A DNA stretch of 64,000 nucleotides from Promethearchaeota archaeon. Its GTDB lineage: Archaea > Asgardarchaeota > Thorarchaeia > Thorarchaeales > Thorarchaeaceae. The notes beneath the pieces were generated by a model. It was not told the origin of the DNA, did not search any database, and saw only the letters and a list, made by a program, of their open reading frames with translations. The stretch covers positions 23,558-87,557 of the forward strand of contig WJMJ01000062.1 of NCBI GenBank assembly GCA_014728035.1, written 5' to 3'. Numbering within the stretch: the first letter of the stretch is position 1; every line of letters starts with the position of its first letter. Positions 18,223-26,365 of this stretch are shown piece by piece. The position numbers and the translations under genes are program-made.

Positions 18223-19422
18223 ATGAGTAGGGTGAAGGCTTCAAGAGGATTCGTAATAATTACGGATAATCATGGACAAATCTCCGATGTACTCCGAGAT
18301 GACCTAGAACTCTTTGATTCAGAAAAAGACTTTCCCAAACTAATTGACATAATGGATAACGAGAGTAAATCAAAAGCAGAATCCTTTCTCTCAGCACTAC
18401 GAACTGAGCAAGCAATCTACGGATGGGAGATGAACATCTTACTTCATGGCGAGATAACTTTAGTATATTTTGTTGGAGCAAGACATCAAAACAATCTACT
18501 TCTAATTGGCTCAACAGACCCTTACGGAACCCATAGTTATTTTGATGAACTCGTTCAAATAAATAATGAACAGGTGAATGCGTTTAGAAGAGCCCTAAAA
18601 GATGTCTTCATGGCAACTTTGAGTGAAACTCAACAGATTGAAGAAATTTATACTCGATTTATGGAGCTCAATAACGAATTAGCTTCCATGCAGAGAAATC
18701 TAGCTAGAAAAAACAGAGAATTGGAAAAATTAAATGAACAGAAAAACAAATTCATTGGAATGATGGCTCACGATCTAAGAAGCCCATTAGGATCAATCTA
18801 CTTGTTAAGTGAATTCATTCTCATGAGCGGAAAAGAAAGACTGAGTGAGGATGAAAAAGAAGCTCTGGAACAAATTGTACAGATGAGCGAGTATATGTCA
18901 AATATTATCAGTGATTTGCTCGACATTTCCGTCATCGAATCTGGCAACTTATCATTAGACCTTCAAAAAGCTGATATCTCAGAATCAATTCAACGTTGTA
19001 TAAAATTGAATCAGTTGTTTGCAGATGAAAAGTCCATCTCAATCATCTCATCACAAAAAGGAGGAGATATTCCGGTGACGATGATGGATATCTCCAAAGT
19101 AGACCAAGTAATAAATAACTTACTCAGCAATGCAATAAAATATTCACCAAGATCTACAACAATACGGATAGTAACACAGGTTGTGGATAAGACAATTGTC
19201 ATAGATGTTTCTGATGAAGGACAGGGAATTCCAAAGAGAGAGTTAGGACGTCTGTTCAAACCATATGGAAAAACTAGTATCGAAACAACTGGAGGCGAAA
19301 AAAGCACAGGTCTTGGGCTAATGATTGTAAAACGGATTGTAGAAGAACATGGCGGCAATATTTGGGTAGAAAGTGTTTATGGCAAAGGCTCAACTTTTTC
19401 CTTTTCCATTCCAATTACCTAA
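18223..19422 (+). CDS. Sensor histidine kinase
   Basis: 399 residues, soluble. Residues 1-130 form an N-terminal sensor region of unclear type, followed by a coiled coil of about 135-175. The HisKA domain has the H box MAHDLRSPL with phospho-acceptor His183. The ATPase domain shows the N box (NNLLSNAIKYS, about 296-306), the G1 box (DEGQGIP, about 331) and the G2 box (GGEKSTGLGL, about 358-367). It is complete. No membrane helices and no receiver domain. The gene begins three bases after the B12-binding gene with a GGAG ribosome binding site inside the end of that gene, so the two are co-translated. No response regulator is adjacent. The kinase output partner is therefore unknown. Confidence 0.93.
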   Translation: MSRVKASRGFVIITDNHGQISDVLRDDLELFDSEKDFPKLIDIMDNESKSKAESFLSALRTEQAIYGWEMNILLHGEITLVYFVGARHQNNLLLIGSTDPYGTHSYFDELVQINNEQVNAFRRALKDVFMATLSETQQIEEIYTRFMELNNELASMQRNLARKNRELEKLNEQKNKFIGMMAHDLRSPLGSIYLLSEFILMSGKERLSEDEKEALEQIVQMSEYMSNIISDLLDISVIESGNLSLDLQKADISESIQRCIKLNQLFADEKSISIISSQKGGDIPVTMMDISKVDQVINNLLSNAIKYSPRSTTIRIVTQVVDKTIVIDVSDEGQGIPKRELGRLFKPYGKTSIETTGGEKSTGLGLMIVKRIVEEHGGNIWVESVYGKGSTFSFSIPIT

Positions 19423-19498
19423 GACGTTATGCAAAGTATTTTAAGCATTTGTGCAATTGTCATGCACATACGACCCGTGCCACGGGAGATTGAATAAT

Positions 19499-19852
19499 AT
19501 GGTAGAAGAGATTAAAGCAGATGAACTTGAGAAAATTGTTTCAGAAAACAAGGTTGTCTTTCTAGACTGTCACGCGACATGGTGCGGGCCTTGTAAAACA
19601 CTAAGTCCTATACTCGAAGAGTTAGATGATAAGTTTTCAGAAAAAGGACTGAAAGTTGTCAAGCTAGATGTTGATCAGAATCGAGAGTTTAGCACGACCC
19701 ATCAAGTCACAGGAGTGCCTAGTGTCTTTGTATACAGTGAAGGGAAACAAGTAGTTTTTGATGATGGAAAAGGCAAGAAGATGGATAGATTAGTTGGAGT
19801 AATGCCTCCAGAAATCTACTCGCAGATTGCAGAAGAATTACTCGCAGCGTAA
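19499..19852 (+). CDS. Thioredoxin
   Basis: 117 residues from ATG 19499, preceded by GGGAG. The GTG-initiated upstream extension gives a non-thioredoxin N-terminus and is rejected. The active site is TWCGPC with C29 and C32. The cis-proline is in GVPSVFVY. Between the last beta strands there is an insertion (VVFDDGKGKKMDRLVG) longer than in ordinary thioredoxins and shared with the next gene. Dithiol-disulfide exchange in the cytosol is expected. A hairpin terminator follows, so it is probably transcribed apart from the second thioredoxin. Confidence 0.93.
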   Translation: MVEEIKADELEKIVSENKVVFLDCHATWCGPCKTLSPILEELDDKFSEKGLKVVKLDVDQNREFSTTHQVTGVPSVFVYSEGKQVVFDDGKGKKMDRLVGVMPPEIYSQIAEELLAA

Positions 19853-19862
19853 AAAACTCGAT

Positions 19863-19883
19863 CCAAAGAGGTATCCTCTTTGG
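19863..19883 (+). terminator. Hairpin terminator after first thioredoxin
   Basis: CCAAAGAGG-TAT-CCTCTTTGG: a perfect 9-bp stem with a 3-base loop, followed by a T-rich tail ending in CTTTTTA. It lies 10 bases after the thioredoxin stop codon. Confidence 0.75.
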
Positions 19884-19948
19884 CAATTTCTCTTTTTAGC
19901 CACTAGTAACATTCATAGGTCTTAGCGTATTCTTTGTTCATGGTTATC

Positions 19949-20308
19949 ATGGTAAAAGATGTAGGTCCAAAAGAAATAGAAGAAACAATCGGAAAAACAA
20001 GACTAGTCTTTGTTGACTGTTGGGCACCTTGGTGTGGACCCTGTAGAGCACTTGCACCAATTTTGGAAGAATTAGAAAAGGAATATGAAGATGATCCAGA
20101 TATTGAATTTTTGAAATTGAATACAGAGGATCATCGTGAATATGCTGTGGATAAAAGGATCACTGCAATTCCATGTGTGCTAGTATTTCTTGATGGCAAC
20201 CCAGCAAGTTTTGTGGATCCTGCAGGTAAAAAAGAGGAAAAAACAGATAGATTGATTGGTCTCTCCGGACCTGAAAGGTACAAAAAAGTAATTACGGATT
20301 TACTATAA
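19949..20308 (+). CDS. Thioredoxin (second paralogue)
   Basis: 119 residues from ATG 19949. This start places the active site PWCGPC at C29/C32, exactly as in the neighbouring thioredoxin. An ATG at 19940 is possible too. The cis-proline motif is AIPCVLVF, with a cysteine directly after the proline. It shares the lengthened beta hairpin (FVDPAGKKEEKTDRLIG) with the first copy. The pair differs enough (CHATWCGPC versus CWAPWCGPC) to suggest different redox partners. No thioredoxin reductase is in the window. Confidence 0.92.
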   Translation: MVKDVGPKEIEETIGKTRLVFVDCWAPWCGPCRALAPILEELEKEYEDDPDIEFLKLNTEDHREYAVDKRITAIPCVLVFLDGNPASFVDPAGKKEEKTDRLIGLSGPERYKKVITDLL

Positions 20309-20333
20309 GGTGATTCCCTAGTTGGAGTCCACC
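20309..20333 (+). terminator. Hairpin terminator after second thioredoxin
   Basis: GGTG-ATTCC, six-base loop, GGAGT-C-CACC: a 9-bp stem with one bulge and one G-U pair, starting right after the stop codon. It is followed by TATACATTTTATT. It resembles a simple terminator. Confidence 0.55.
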
Positions 20334-20389
20334 TATACATTTTATTAACCAGATAGTACACATTATCTAAAAGCTAAGAGGTTTGATTC

Positions 20390-20914
20390 ATGCCGATTCT
20401 ACCATATGGGGATAAAACACCAAAAATTAGTGAAGATGCATATATTAGTCCACAAGCTACTATTGTGGGAGATGTAGAGATATCCAAGGGAGCAAACGTA
20501 TGGCCCGGTGCTGTCATAAGAGGTGATTTAGCGTCCGTCAGAATCGGTGAGAATAGCTGTGTTCAAGATAGCGTAGTAATCCATGCCCACTCAGAAGACA
20601 ATCCAGCAATAATCGGGAATTATTCGGTAATTAGTACTGCCAGTGTTCTGCATGGTGTATATGTAGGAGACTCTACAGTAATCGGTGAAGGATGTGTCAT
20701 TTTTGATGGTGCTACTCTTGGAGAAGGTGTGATGATTGCACCAGGAAGTATTATCCCTGCAAATATTGTCATTCCACCGAGGAGTTTGAATTCCGGAGTT
20801 CCAGCATCACAAATCAGAGAGATTTCAAAGGAAGAAGTCGAAAAGCAGCAAATGAAGGCTGAAACAATATCTCAAGTATTCAAGAAAATGAAACATTGGC
20901 AACGTTCAATATGA
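20390..20914 (+). CDS. Gamma-carbonic-anhydrase-like hexapeptide-repeat protein
   Basis: 174 residues of left-handed beta-helix repeats (IVGDVEISKGANVWPGAVIRGD and onward) ending in a C-terminal helix, the fold of gamma-class carbonic anhydrases and YrdA/PaaY-type trimers. Active zinc enzymes use three histidines. Two positions are kept (H65 in VVIHAH and H88 in LHG), but the third, normally the His of IGHxAxxHG, is T83 here. Catalysis as carbonic anhydrase is therefore doubtful. GAGGT lies about eight bases before the ATG. The gene ends two bases from the convergent M24-like gene. Confidence 0.88.
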   Translation: MPILPYGDKTPKISEDAYISPQATIVGDVEISKGANVWPGAVIRGDLASVRIGENSCVQDSVVIHAHSEDNPAIIGNYSVISTASVLHGVYVGDSTVIGEGCVIFDGATLGEGVMIAPGSIIPANIVIPPRSLNSGVPASQIREISKEEVEKQQMKAETISQVFKKMKHWQRSI

Positions 20915-20915
20915 T

Positions 20916-22076
20916 TCAAAAAGTTTCACGAGCAATCCCACTAATATTTCTGCATCCATCCTTTGTGACCTGTATCATCTCAGCGATTTTTACTCCACCG
21001 ACATCAGCACGATAGATAGAAGGATGTAGAGAGAAGACCATTCCCTCTCTGAAAGACAGATTATTCTCTATGGATAGTTGAGGTGGTTCTCGTAAATCTA
21101 GACCAATTGAACAGCCAATCGATTGTACATTATTCTGAATAGTAGATTCTTGATAGATTTTCGCAACAAAATCAGAAATACGTGTTTCTGGTGCTATTAG
21201 GTGCTCCGCTTGTTCACACACTTTTATCGCACTTTCAAATAACTTTCGCTGGGAGCTAGTAGGAGTCCCAAGATGAAGTGTTCGGGCAAGTTCAGCAAAA
21301 TATCCTTTATGACTTACTGTGATATCAATCACAATAGGGTCATCCATAGTTAAACGGTTCCCAGATGATTTTGTATACGGGCAAGTAATTGAAGATCCAG
21401 TTAGTACTGCTGCTCTTATTCCACGAAGTTGCCCTCCCACATTTCTTATTGCAGATTCAATTTCTATAGCCGCTTCACCCTCAGATTTTCCGGGTGCAAT
21501 AATCTCGAATGCGGTTCGGAGACCTATTTCTGCAATCTTTACCGCCTCGATAATGGCATCCAATTCTGAATTATCCTTGATCTGTCTTAGACGCCAGAAG
21601 ATATGTGAATAGTCTGCAAATCCGGCTTCAGGAAGTATCTTTTTCACATAATTAAACTCGTTTACAGAGAGGAAGTCTTGCTGCAATCCAATCATACCGG
21701 AGGTTGTTTCGAGTTCCTCAATTATATCGTGAATCTTATCCCATAGCTTTGGTGTGTGTGTGCCAAGCCACTCTTCAAGATTTGTAACAGGAATGCTTTC
21801 AATACTTGCCATAACAGATTCGATTCCGACTGATTCCATCTGGTTCTCGGATATTATTAATCGTGGTTTGTATCCTTCGACTATGACACAAGCTACAGGA
21901 AGTCGCGAGTCTGGAATATCATAACCAGTCAAATAGTGGACATCACGCGCATAAGTTACCACAATGGCATCTATCTTCTCATGACGCATAATTTGATGTA
22001 CTCTCTCAAGGCGTTGTGGCGTAAATTGCATATTATGATTAGTCTCCAGTAGTGATGCCATATAGCGACTGTGCAC
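20916..22076 (-). CDS. M24 (Xaa-Pro aminopeptidase/creatinase-like) protein with altered active site
   Basis: 386 residues. The two-domain creatinase layout is clear: an N-terminal domain (ARDVHYLTGYD near residue 43) and a pita-bread C-terminal domain from about 170. The dinuclear metal site is changed: D251 is kept, the second Asp is E262 (YFAELART), the usual GHGxG His is C322 (GCSIG), the HEPP His is R329, and the EPG Glu is H351 (SLHPS). The final Glu (E366) remains. Ordinary peptidase activity is unlikely; peptide binding or another chemistry is possible. The start could also be ATG 22031 (MQFTPQRL), which fits the family N-terminus better. Confidence 0.87.
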   Translation of the reverse strand: MHSRYMASLLETNHNMQFTPQRLERVHQIMRHEKIDAIVVTYARDVHYLTGYDIPDSRLPVACVIVEGYKPRLIISENQMESVGIESVMASIESIPVTNLEEWLGTHTPKLWDKIHDIIEELETTSGMIGLQQDFLSVNEFNYVKKILPEAGFADYSHIFWRLRQIKDNSELDAIIEAVKIAEIGLRTAFEIIAPGKSEGEAAIEIESAIRNVGGQLRGIRAAVLTGSSITCPYTKSSGNRLTMDDPIVIDITVSHKGYFAELARTLHLGTPTSSQRKLFESAIKVCEQAEHLIAPETRISDFVAKIYQESTIQNNVQSIGCSIGLDLREPPQLSIENNLSFREGMVFSLHPSIYRADVGGVKIAEMIQVTKDGCRNISGIARETF

Positions 22077-22141
22077 TGCTCGTATTGTCGAATTAATTCA
22101 ACATTTAAGCTTCACGAACATGTCAATTCTGAAAAGAAAGA

Positions 22142-22219
22142 TGGCGGGACCGTCCGGATTCGAACCGGAGATACCCAACTCCGCAGGCTGGTGCCTTATC
22201 CAGGCTAGACTACGGCCCC
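22142..22219 (-). tRNA. tRNA-Arg (anticodon GCG)
   Basis: The reverse complement folds as a full cloverleaf: acceptor stem GGGGCCG/CGGTCCC with one G-U pair, D arm GTCT...AGGC, anticodon arm CCAGC-CTGCGGA-GTTGG, and T arm TCCGG-TTCGAAT-CCGGA. The anticodon at 34-36 is GCG, which reads CGC and CGU arginine codons. CCA is encoded at the 3' end (22142-22144). No intron. Confidence 0.95.
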
Positions 22220-22275
22220 ATTTCCTGCGAGTTCAAATCAACTTATAGACTCTTCGCTGTGGAATAGATGTTACA

Positions 22276-22494
22276 CTATTTCGATTGAACAAGTTCAACC
22301 GATGCGCGACCATTCAATTTGGTTATTCGTAGAACATGCTCTGATGTTTGAAGAACAAAACTCTCACCATCTTCTAAGTTCTCTAAAACTGGTCGTCCAA
22401 GCGGTCCATTCAAATATCTCTCGAAACGAGACACAACGCTATGCCGCGGAACGGTTTCTTCGATTACGCTCAACTTCAATGACCTCATGGTCAT
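22276..22494 (-). CDS. Small hypothetical protein between two tRNA-Arg genes
   Basis: 72 residues (or 70 from the second ATG at 22488). It ends in a plausible beta-rich segment (GESFVLQTSEHVLRITKLNGRASVELVQ). An AGGT lies about eight bases upstream. No signal peptide or cysteine motif. It sits in the 390-bp space between two tRNA-Arg genes on the same strand. I do not recognise it. Composition is protein-like, but the short length keeps confidence moderate. Confidence 0.55.
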   Translation of the reverse strand: MTMRSLKLSVIEETVPRHSVVSRFERYLNGPLGRPVLENLEDGESFVLQTSEHVLRITKLNGRASVELVQSK

Positions 22495-22609
22495 AGCGAT
22501 ACCTATGACCTACTATTGAGTCGGTTTGAGATTATTTAAGGTCCACATAGTTTCAGATTTGAAACGCCATTAATTTTCATAGTGTGAGAGAGTATATCTC
22601 AAATATCAG

Positions 22610-22687
22610 TGGCGGGACCGCCCGGATTCGAACCGGGGATACCCAACTCCGGAGGCTGGTGCCTTATCCATGCTAGACTACGGCCCC
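22610..22687 (-). tRNA. tRNA-Arg (anticodon CCG)
   Basis: Same cloverleaf as the gene at 22142 with only a few differences: the anticodon loop is CTCCGGA (anticodon CCG, reads CGG), the T stem is CCCGG/CCGGG, and one D-loop base changes. The acceptor stem is identical and CCA is encoded. The two are clearly recent duplicates with different decoding. Confidence 0.95.
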
Positions 22688-22757
22688 AATCAGATTGGCT
22701 CCGAATCATCTTTAAAGAATTCCTATTGAATCTCAATGAGTGGTAGGCTAACATATC

Positions 22758-23303
22758 CTAGTCCGAGATTAATTCTGGCTCTTCGATCCACCAAGCCCCA
22801 CGCTTCCCCTTGAACACACCCTGTTTAAATTGGAGAACTTCATGGCCGATTTCCTCCTCAAAACGAGAGTTCAGTCGGTTTAGTCTATCCAATATGGTTC
22901 TACGTTTGGTATCACTTCCAAGGAGGCGTTCTGCTAGCTCAGGAGTGGTAGCACCTTCATACTGTAGAAGATATGCAAGAATCCGTCGATCCAACTCATC
23001 TCTACATACCTTAGAATATGTCACATCATTAAGCCCTGCAAGATAGACGCTACTAGAACGTTCCTGTTCAAGAAATGATACACGTTCTCTTAGACTTATT
23101 ATATCTTCAAGCATTTGTGTAATAATAGGAGGGACATCATCATCCAATTTCCAAAGTAGTCGCCATCTAACTGCTTCTTCGATGAAACGTTGTCTGCTAT
23201 TATCTCCTGCGAGTAAATCTATCTTCTCAAGAATTTCCTTTGGCAGACGCAATCTGATACTTATTCTATCATCACTTTCTGTATCTGTCAAGGAATATCT
23301 CAT
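22758..23303 (-). CDS. Ribbon-helix-helix regulator with C-terminal winged-helix-like region
   Basis: 181 residues. Residues 12-50 form a CopG/RHH DNA-binding domain (ISIRLRLPKEILEKIDLLAG, then RQRFIEEAVRWRLL). A predicted coiled coil of about 60-82 follows. Residues 95-175 (VCRDELDRRILAYLLQYEGATTPELAERLLG) look like a winged helix, with PELAERLL as the recognition-like helix. Two DNA-binding modules in one chain is less common. It is divergent from the small gene at 23416, with the TATA box of that gene in between, so it may regulate itself and that gene. Confidence 0.8.
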   Translation of the reverse strand: MRYSLTDTESDDRISIRLRLPKEILEKIDLLAGDNSRQRFIEEAVRWRLLWKLDDDVPPIITQMLEDIISLRERVSFLEQERSSSVYLAGLNDVTYSKVCRDELDRRILAYLLQYEGATTPELAERLLGSDTKRRTILDRLNRLNSRFEEEIGHEVLQFKQGVFKGKRGAWWIEEPELISD

Positions 23304-23366
23304 CCTACTAAATCAAAGAAATCTGGTACATGAAAAGCATTGCTCTTCGTTCACGTTCCGACACAG

Positions 23367-23376
23367 TTATAAAAAG
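23367..23376 (+). promoter_or_regulatory. TATA box of the small basic/acidic protein gene
   Basis: TTATAAAAAG fits the archaeal TATA consensus. It lies about 40 bases before GTG 23407/ATG 23416, giving a transcript start close to the start codon. It supports a start well downstream of the long open frame that begins at 23182. Confidence 0.6.
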
Positions 23377-23415
23377 AATCGAGTGCATTGTGCTGACAAG
23401 GCAACGGTGAAGGAA

Positions 23416-23703
23416 ATGGTAAACAAATTCAAAGCCATCAAAAGAGAAAGGGCTCGCTTGAGAAATGTACAGAACCCTCAACAAGTTGATTATAGACGGA
23501 TGCGAAAAGCTCGTAAGATAAGAACTGCATATTGGAGACACAAAAAGAAGGCCGTTGCAGCTGAAGTATCAATCATTGAAGAGAAAACAGCACCAAAGAG
23601 CAAAAAACCAGCTAAAGAGCCAGAACTTGAAGAAATCGATGAAGAGCTAGAAGAGATCTATTCAATCGATGAAGATGAGTTAGAAGATTTCGATGATGAA
23701 TAG
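23416..23703 (+). CDS. Small hypothetical protein, basic N-half and acidic C-tail
   Basis: 95 residues from ATG 23416; GTG 23407 is an alternative. Residues 1-50 are strongly basic (RERARLRN, RRMRKARKIR, WRHKKK), as in nucleic-acid or ribosome-binding proteins. Residues 60-95 are almost wholly Glu/Asp. The open frame continues upstream to 23182 over the divergent RHH gene, but the TATA box at 23367 argues against that. A chaperone-like or RNA-binding role is only a guess. I do not recognise the family. Confidence 0.6.
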   Translation: MVNKFKAIKRERARLRNVQNPQQVDYRRMRKARKIRTAYWRHKKKAVAAEVSIIEEKTAPKSKKPAKEPELEEIDEELEEIYSIDEDELEDFDDE

Positions 23704-23773
23704 ATTTGAGAGCCAAATTTCAAATCAACTAATAATACGACTAACTCATAAGAGCAGAATGCAAGAGTAGTTT

Positions 23774-23791
23774 AGAAGTTTTTTTACTTCT
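23774..23791 (+). terminator. T-loop hairpin, possible terminator
   Basis: AGAAGT, six T, ACTTCT: a 6-bp stem whose loop is a T run (seven T in a row counting the stem). It lies 70 bases after the small acidic protein and before the NIF3-like gene. Archaeal RNA polymerase terminates at T runs, so it may act there. Weak. Confidence 0.35.
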
Positions 23792-23815
23792 CATTCAATC
23801 TTCAAGGTGTTTAGT

Positions 23816-24631
23816 ATGACCAATCTAAGAAATGTAGTGAAATATTTGGAATCTGTCGCTCCACAAAGTCTTACGATAGGTGATCATGATAGCCGAATTG
23901 AGATTGGACCCCAAGCTGAACAAGAGCAGATCAATACAACGATTAAGCGTATTCTTATTGCAACCTACCCATCTGGAAGAGTCGTGACAAGAAGCACACA
24001 AGACAAAGCAAACCTATTGATTACCCATTTCCCAATTTTCCAGTTTCCAGTATCTCAAATTTCCGGTTTGGACTTGGTCAGAATTCGGTTACTTGCAAAA
24101 AATTACATTTCATCATATGTACTAGGCAGTGCAATCATTGGTGCTAGAAACGGGTTATCAGATGCACTTGTAGAAACATTGGGTTTGCAGCAAGTGCAGG
24201 AATTCTATACAATTGGAAAATATTCCGAAACTGTGTCATTTGGTCGTATATGTAAGATGAATGGAGAGATGAATCATTCACGATTTGCTGATTACATCGC
24301 AATGAAACTAGGACAAGATTCAGTTACGTTCACTGGTGATTTAGACCAACAGGTTAGTTCAATTTTAGTTTGTCCAGGACATCACATGGACATCCCAAAT
24401 ATTATAGCAGCAAATCACATGAATATCAACACGATTGTCACTGGAAGAATTGCTCCCGAGTGCAGACTTATCGCATCTGAACAGGGACTAAATGTAATCG
24501 AAGTAAGAGAGTTTGTTATGGAAGAGATTGGGATGAAACGCCTTCGTCACCGAATGAGTTTGGAGTTTCCAGAACTGAAAATCGAATTCACTGAATCTGA
24601 ACCAATATCCAAAACATTAAGGTCTCGTTAG
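23816..24631 (+). CDS. NIF3/DUF34-family metal-binding protein, divergent
   Basis: 271 residues from ATG 23816, preceded by AAGGTG. The NIF3 layout is visible: NLLITHFPIF (residues of about 71-80) stands where the family has HHPLF, and IVTGRIAPECRLIASEQGLNVIEV near the end stands where the family has VTGE..hh.A...G..vI. The paired His becomes THF, TGE becomes TGR and the GHxxTE His becomes Arg, so at least part of the dinuclear metal site is changed. The last Glu may remain. Cellular role of the family is poorly known. Convergent with the DUF89 gene, five bases apart. Confidence 0.72.
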   Translation: MTNLRNVVKYLESVAPQSLTIGDHDSRIEIGPQAEQEQINTTIKRILIATYPSGRVVTRSTQDKANLLITHFPIFQFPVSQISGLDLVRIRLLAKNYISSYVLGSAIIGARNGLSDALVETLGLQQVQEFYTIGKYSETVSFGRICKMNGEMNHSRFADYIAMKLGQDSVTFTGDLDQQVSSILVCPGHHMDIPNIIAANHMNINTIVTGRIAPECRLIASEQGLNVIEVREFVMEEIGMKRLRHRMSLEFPELKIEFTESEPISKTLRSR

Positions 24632-24635
24632 TCAA

Positions 24636-25517
24636 TCAGGGCCGACGGATTAGAATCACGTTCTTGTTCTTCTCAACACCAATATGTTCAGCAACGGGAA
24701 TACACTTTGTGCGAAGTATATGTACAGTTGGACATGTTGGCTCGAATTCCGTCATTGATTCATAATTCCCCATTCCTTTTGCAACAATTACTTCTGCAGT
24801 ATTCAATAACTCCTTGAATTCATCAGATGCACGGTCTAAGTTGACTCCAATAGCAGCAGCACCAGTTTCTTTCACCTCATCAGCACAATCACCTAATGCA
24901 ACCTGCTCAGCATCAATGACAGTAGCATCATTCAAAATAGGTCCAGACTTTACTACTGCAATAACACGAGGACCAAGTTTTTTGATTTCGTGGATAAGAA
25001 TCATATCCAGAACAACCTCACCTGCATTATCCATGAGGTAAACAACTTCATTCGCTTTTTGTACTAAAGTTCTAAATTCGGGAATCATATCTACAGCAAG
25101 GTCAGACTCAACATGGTCGATTATACCACGAAGTTCCTCAAGGTCAAAATCTCTTCCAGACACATCAAACTCGATTGCGTTTGCTGCTGCAGCTATCAAA
25201 GTGGCCTTTCTGAATCTTACACGGTCTTCACCAGCCTCTTCAACAATTTGCTTCAATTCATGAAGAATATCTAAAGCCATTTTATTAGATTGGATTTTCA
25301 ATTCTTCGTATGGATCCTTCCCGGTCATTTGTTGAACAAGCAAATCACGGTCAGTCCCTATATGAGAGGGTACTGAATTTTCAGTCAGATTTCTTGCCAA
25401 AAAATCCAACATCTTTGCTGCTACCTGCATCTGCAAATCAGGGTCATCTGTTGCAAGTTTTGTCTGATTAATCGCTCGTTCAAGAAGACAATGCACACAG
25501 TGAAGTCTGACTTTCAT
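24636..25517 (-). CDS. DUF89/ARMT1-family metal-dependent phosphatase
   Basis: 293 residues. The CxxC at C7/C10 (HCVHC) starts the protein, as in archaeal DUF89 members. The phosphatase signature is LMDNAGEVVLD (about residue 156), with metal-binding Asp and Asn. KGMGNYESMTEF near residue 247 is the second family motif. Family members dephosphorylate damaged or side-product phosphometabolites such as sugar phosphates. It sits next to sugar-phosphate metabolism genes (tpiA and FBP aldolase/phosphatase) on the same strand. The substrate cannot be read from sequence. Confidence 0.88.
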   Translation of the reverse strand: MKVRLHCVHCLLERAINQTKLATDDPDLQMQVAAKMLDFLARNLTENSVPSHIGTDRDLLVQQMTGKDPYEELKIQSNKMALDILHELKQIVEEAGEDRVRFRKATLIAAAANAIEFDVSGRDFDLEELRGIIDHVESDLAVDMIPEFRTLVQKANEVVYLMDNAGEVVLDMILIHEIKKLGPRVIAVVKSGPILNDATVIDAEQVALGDCADEVKETGAAAIGVNLDRASDEFKELLNTAEVIVAKGMGNYESMTEFEPTCPTVHILRTKCIPVAEHIGVEKNKNVILIRRP

Positions 25518-25571
25518 GATATTTCAACAGGTTCTAGACAAAACAAGCTATTGAAAAATGGAACGGAAGGT

Positions 25572-25593
25572 ACTAGGAGCCGAAGCTCCCAGT
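25572..25593 (-). terminator. Terminator of tpiA
   Basis: The minus-strand RNA reads ACTGGGAGC-UUCG-GCUCCUAGU: a 9-bp stem (one C-A mismatch) closed by a stable UUCG tetraloop, right after the tpiA stop codon. A T-rich stretch (CATTTTTC) follows 20 bases on. Confidence 0.7.
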
Positions 25594-25595
25594 AA

Positions 25596-26328
<733 letters not shown>

Positions 26329-26365
26329 CGAACAGTGCTGGTTAATAAGTTACTATGATACCAAA

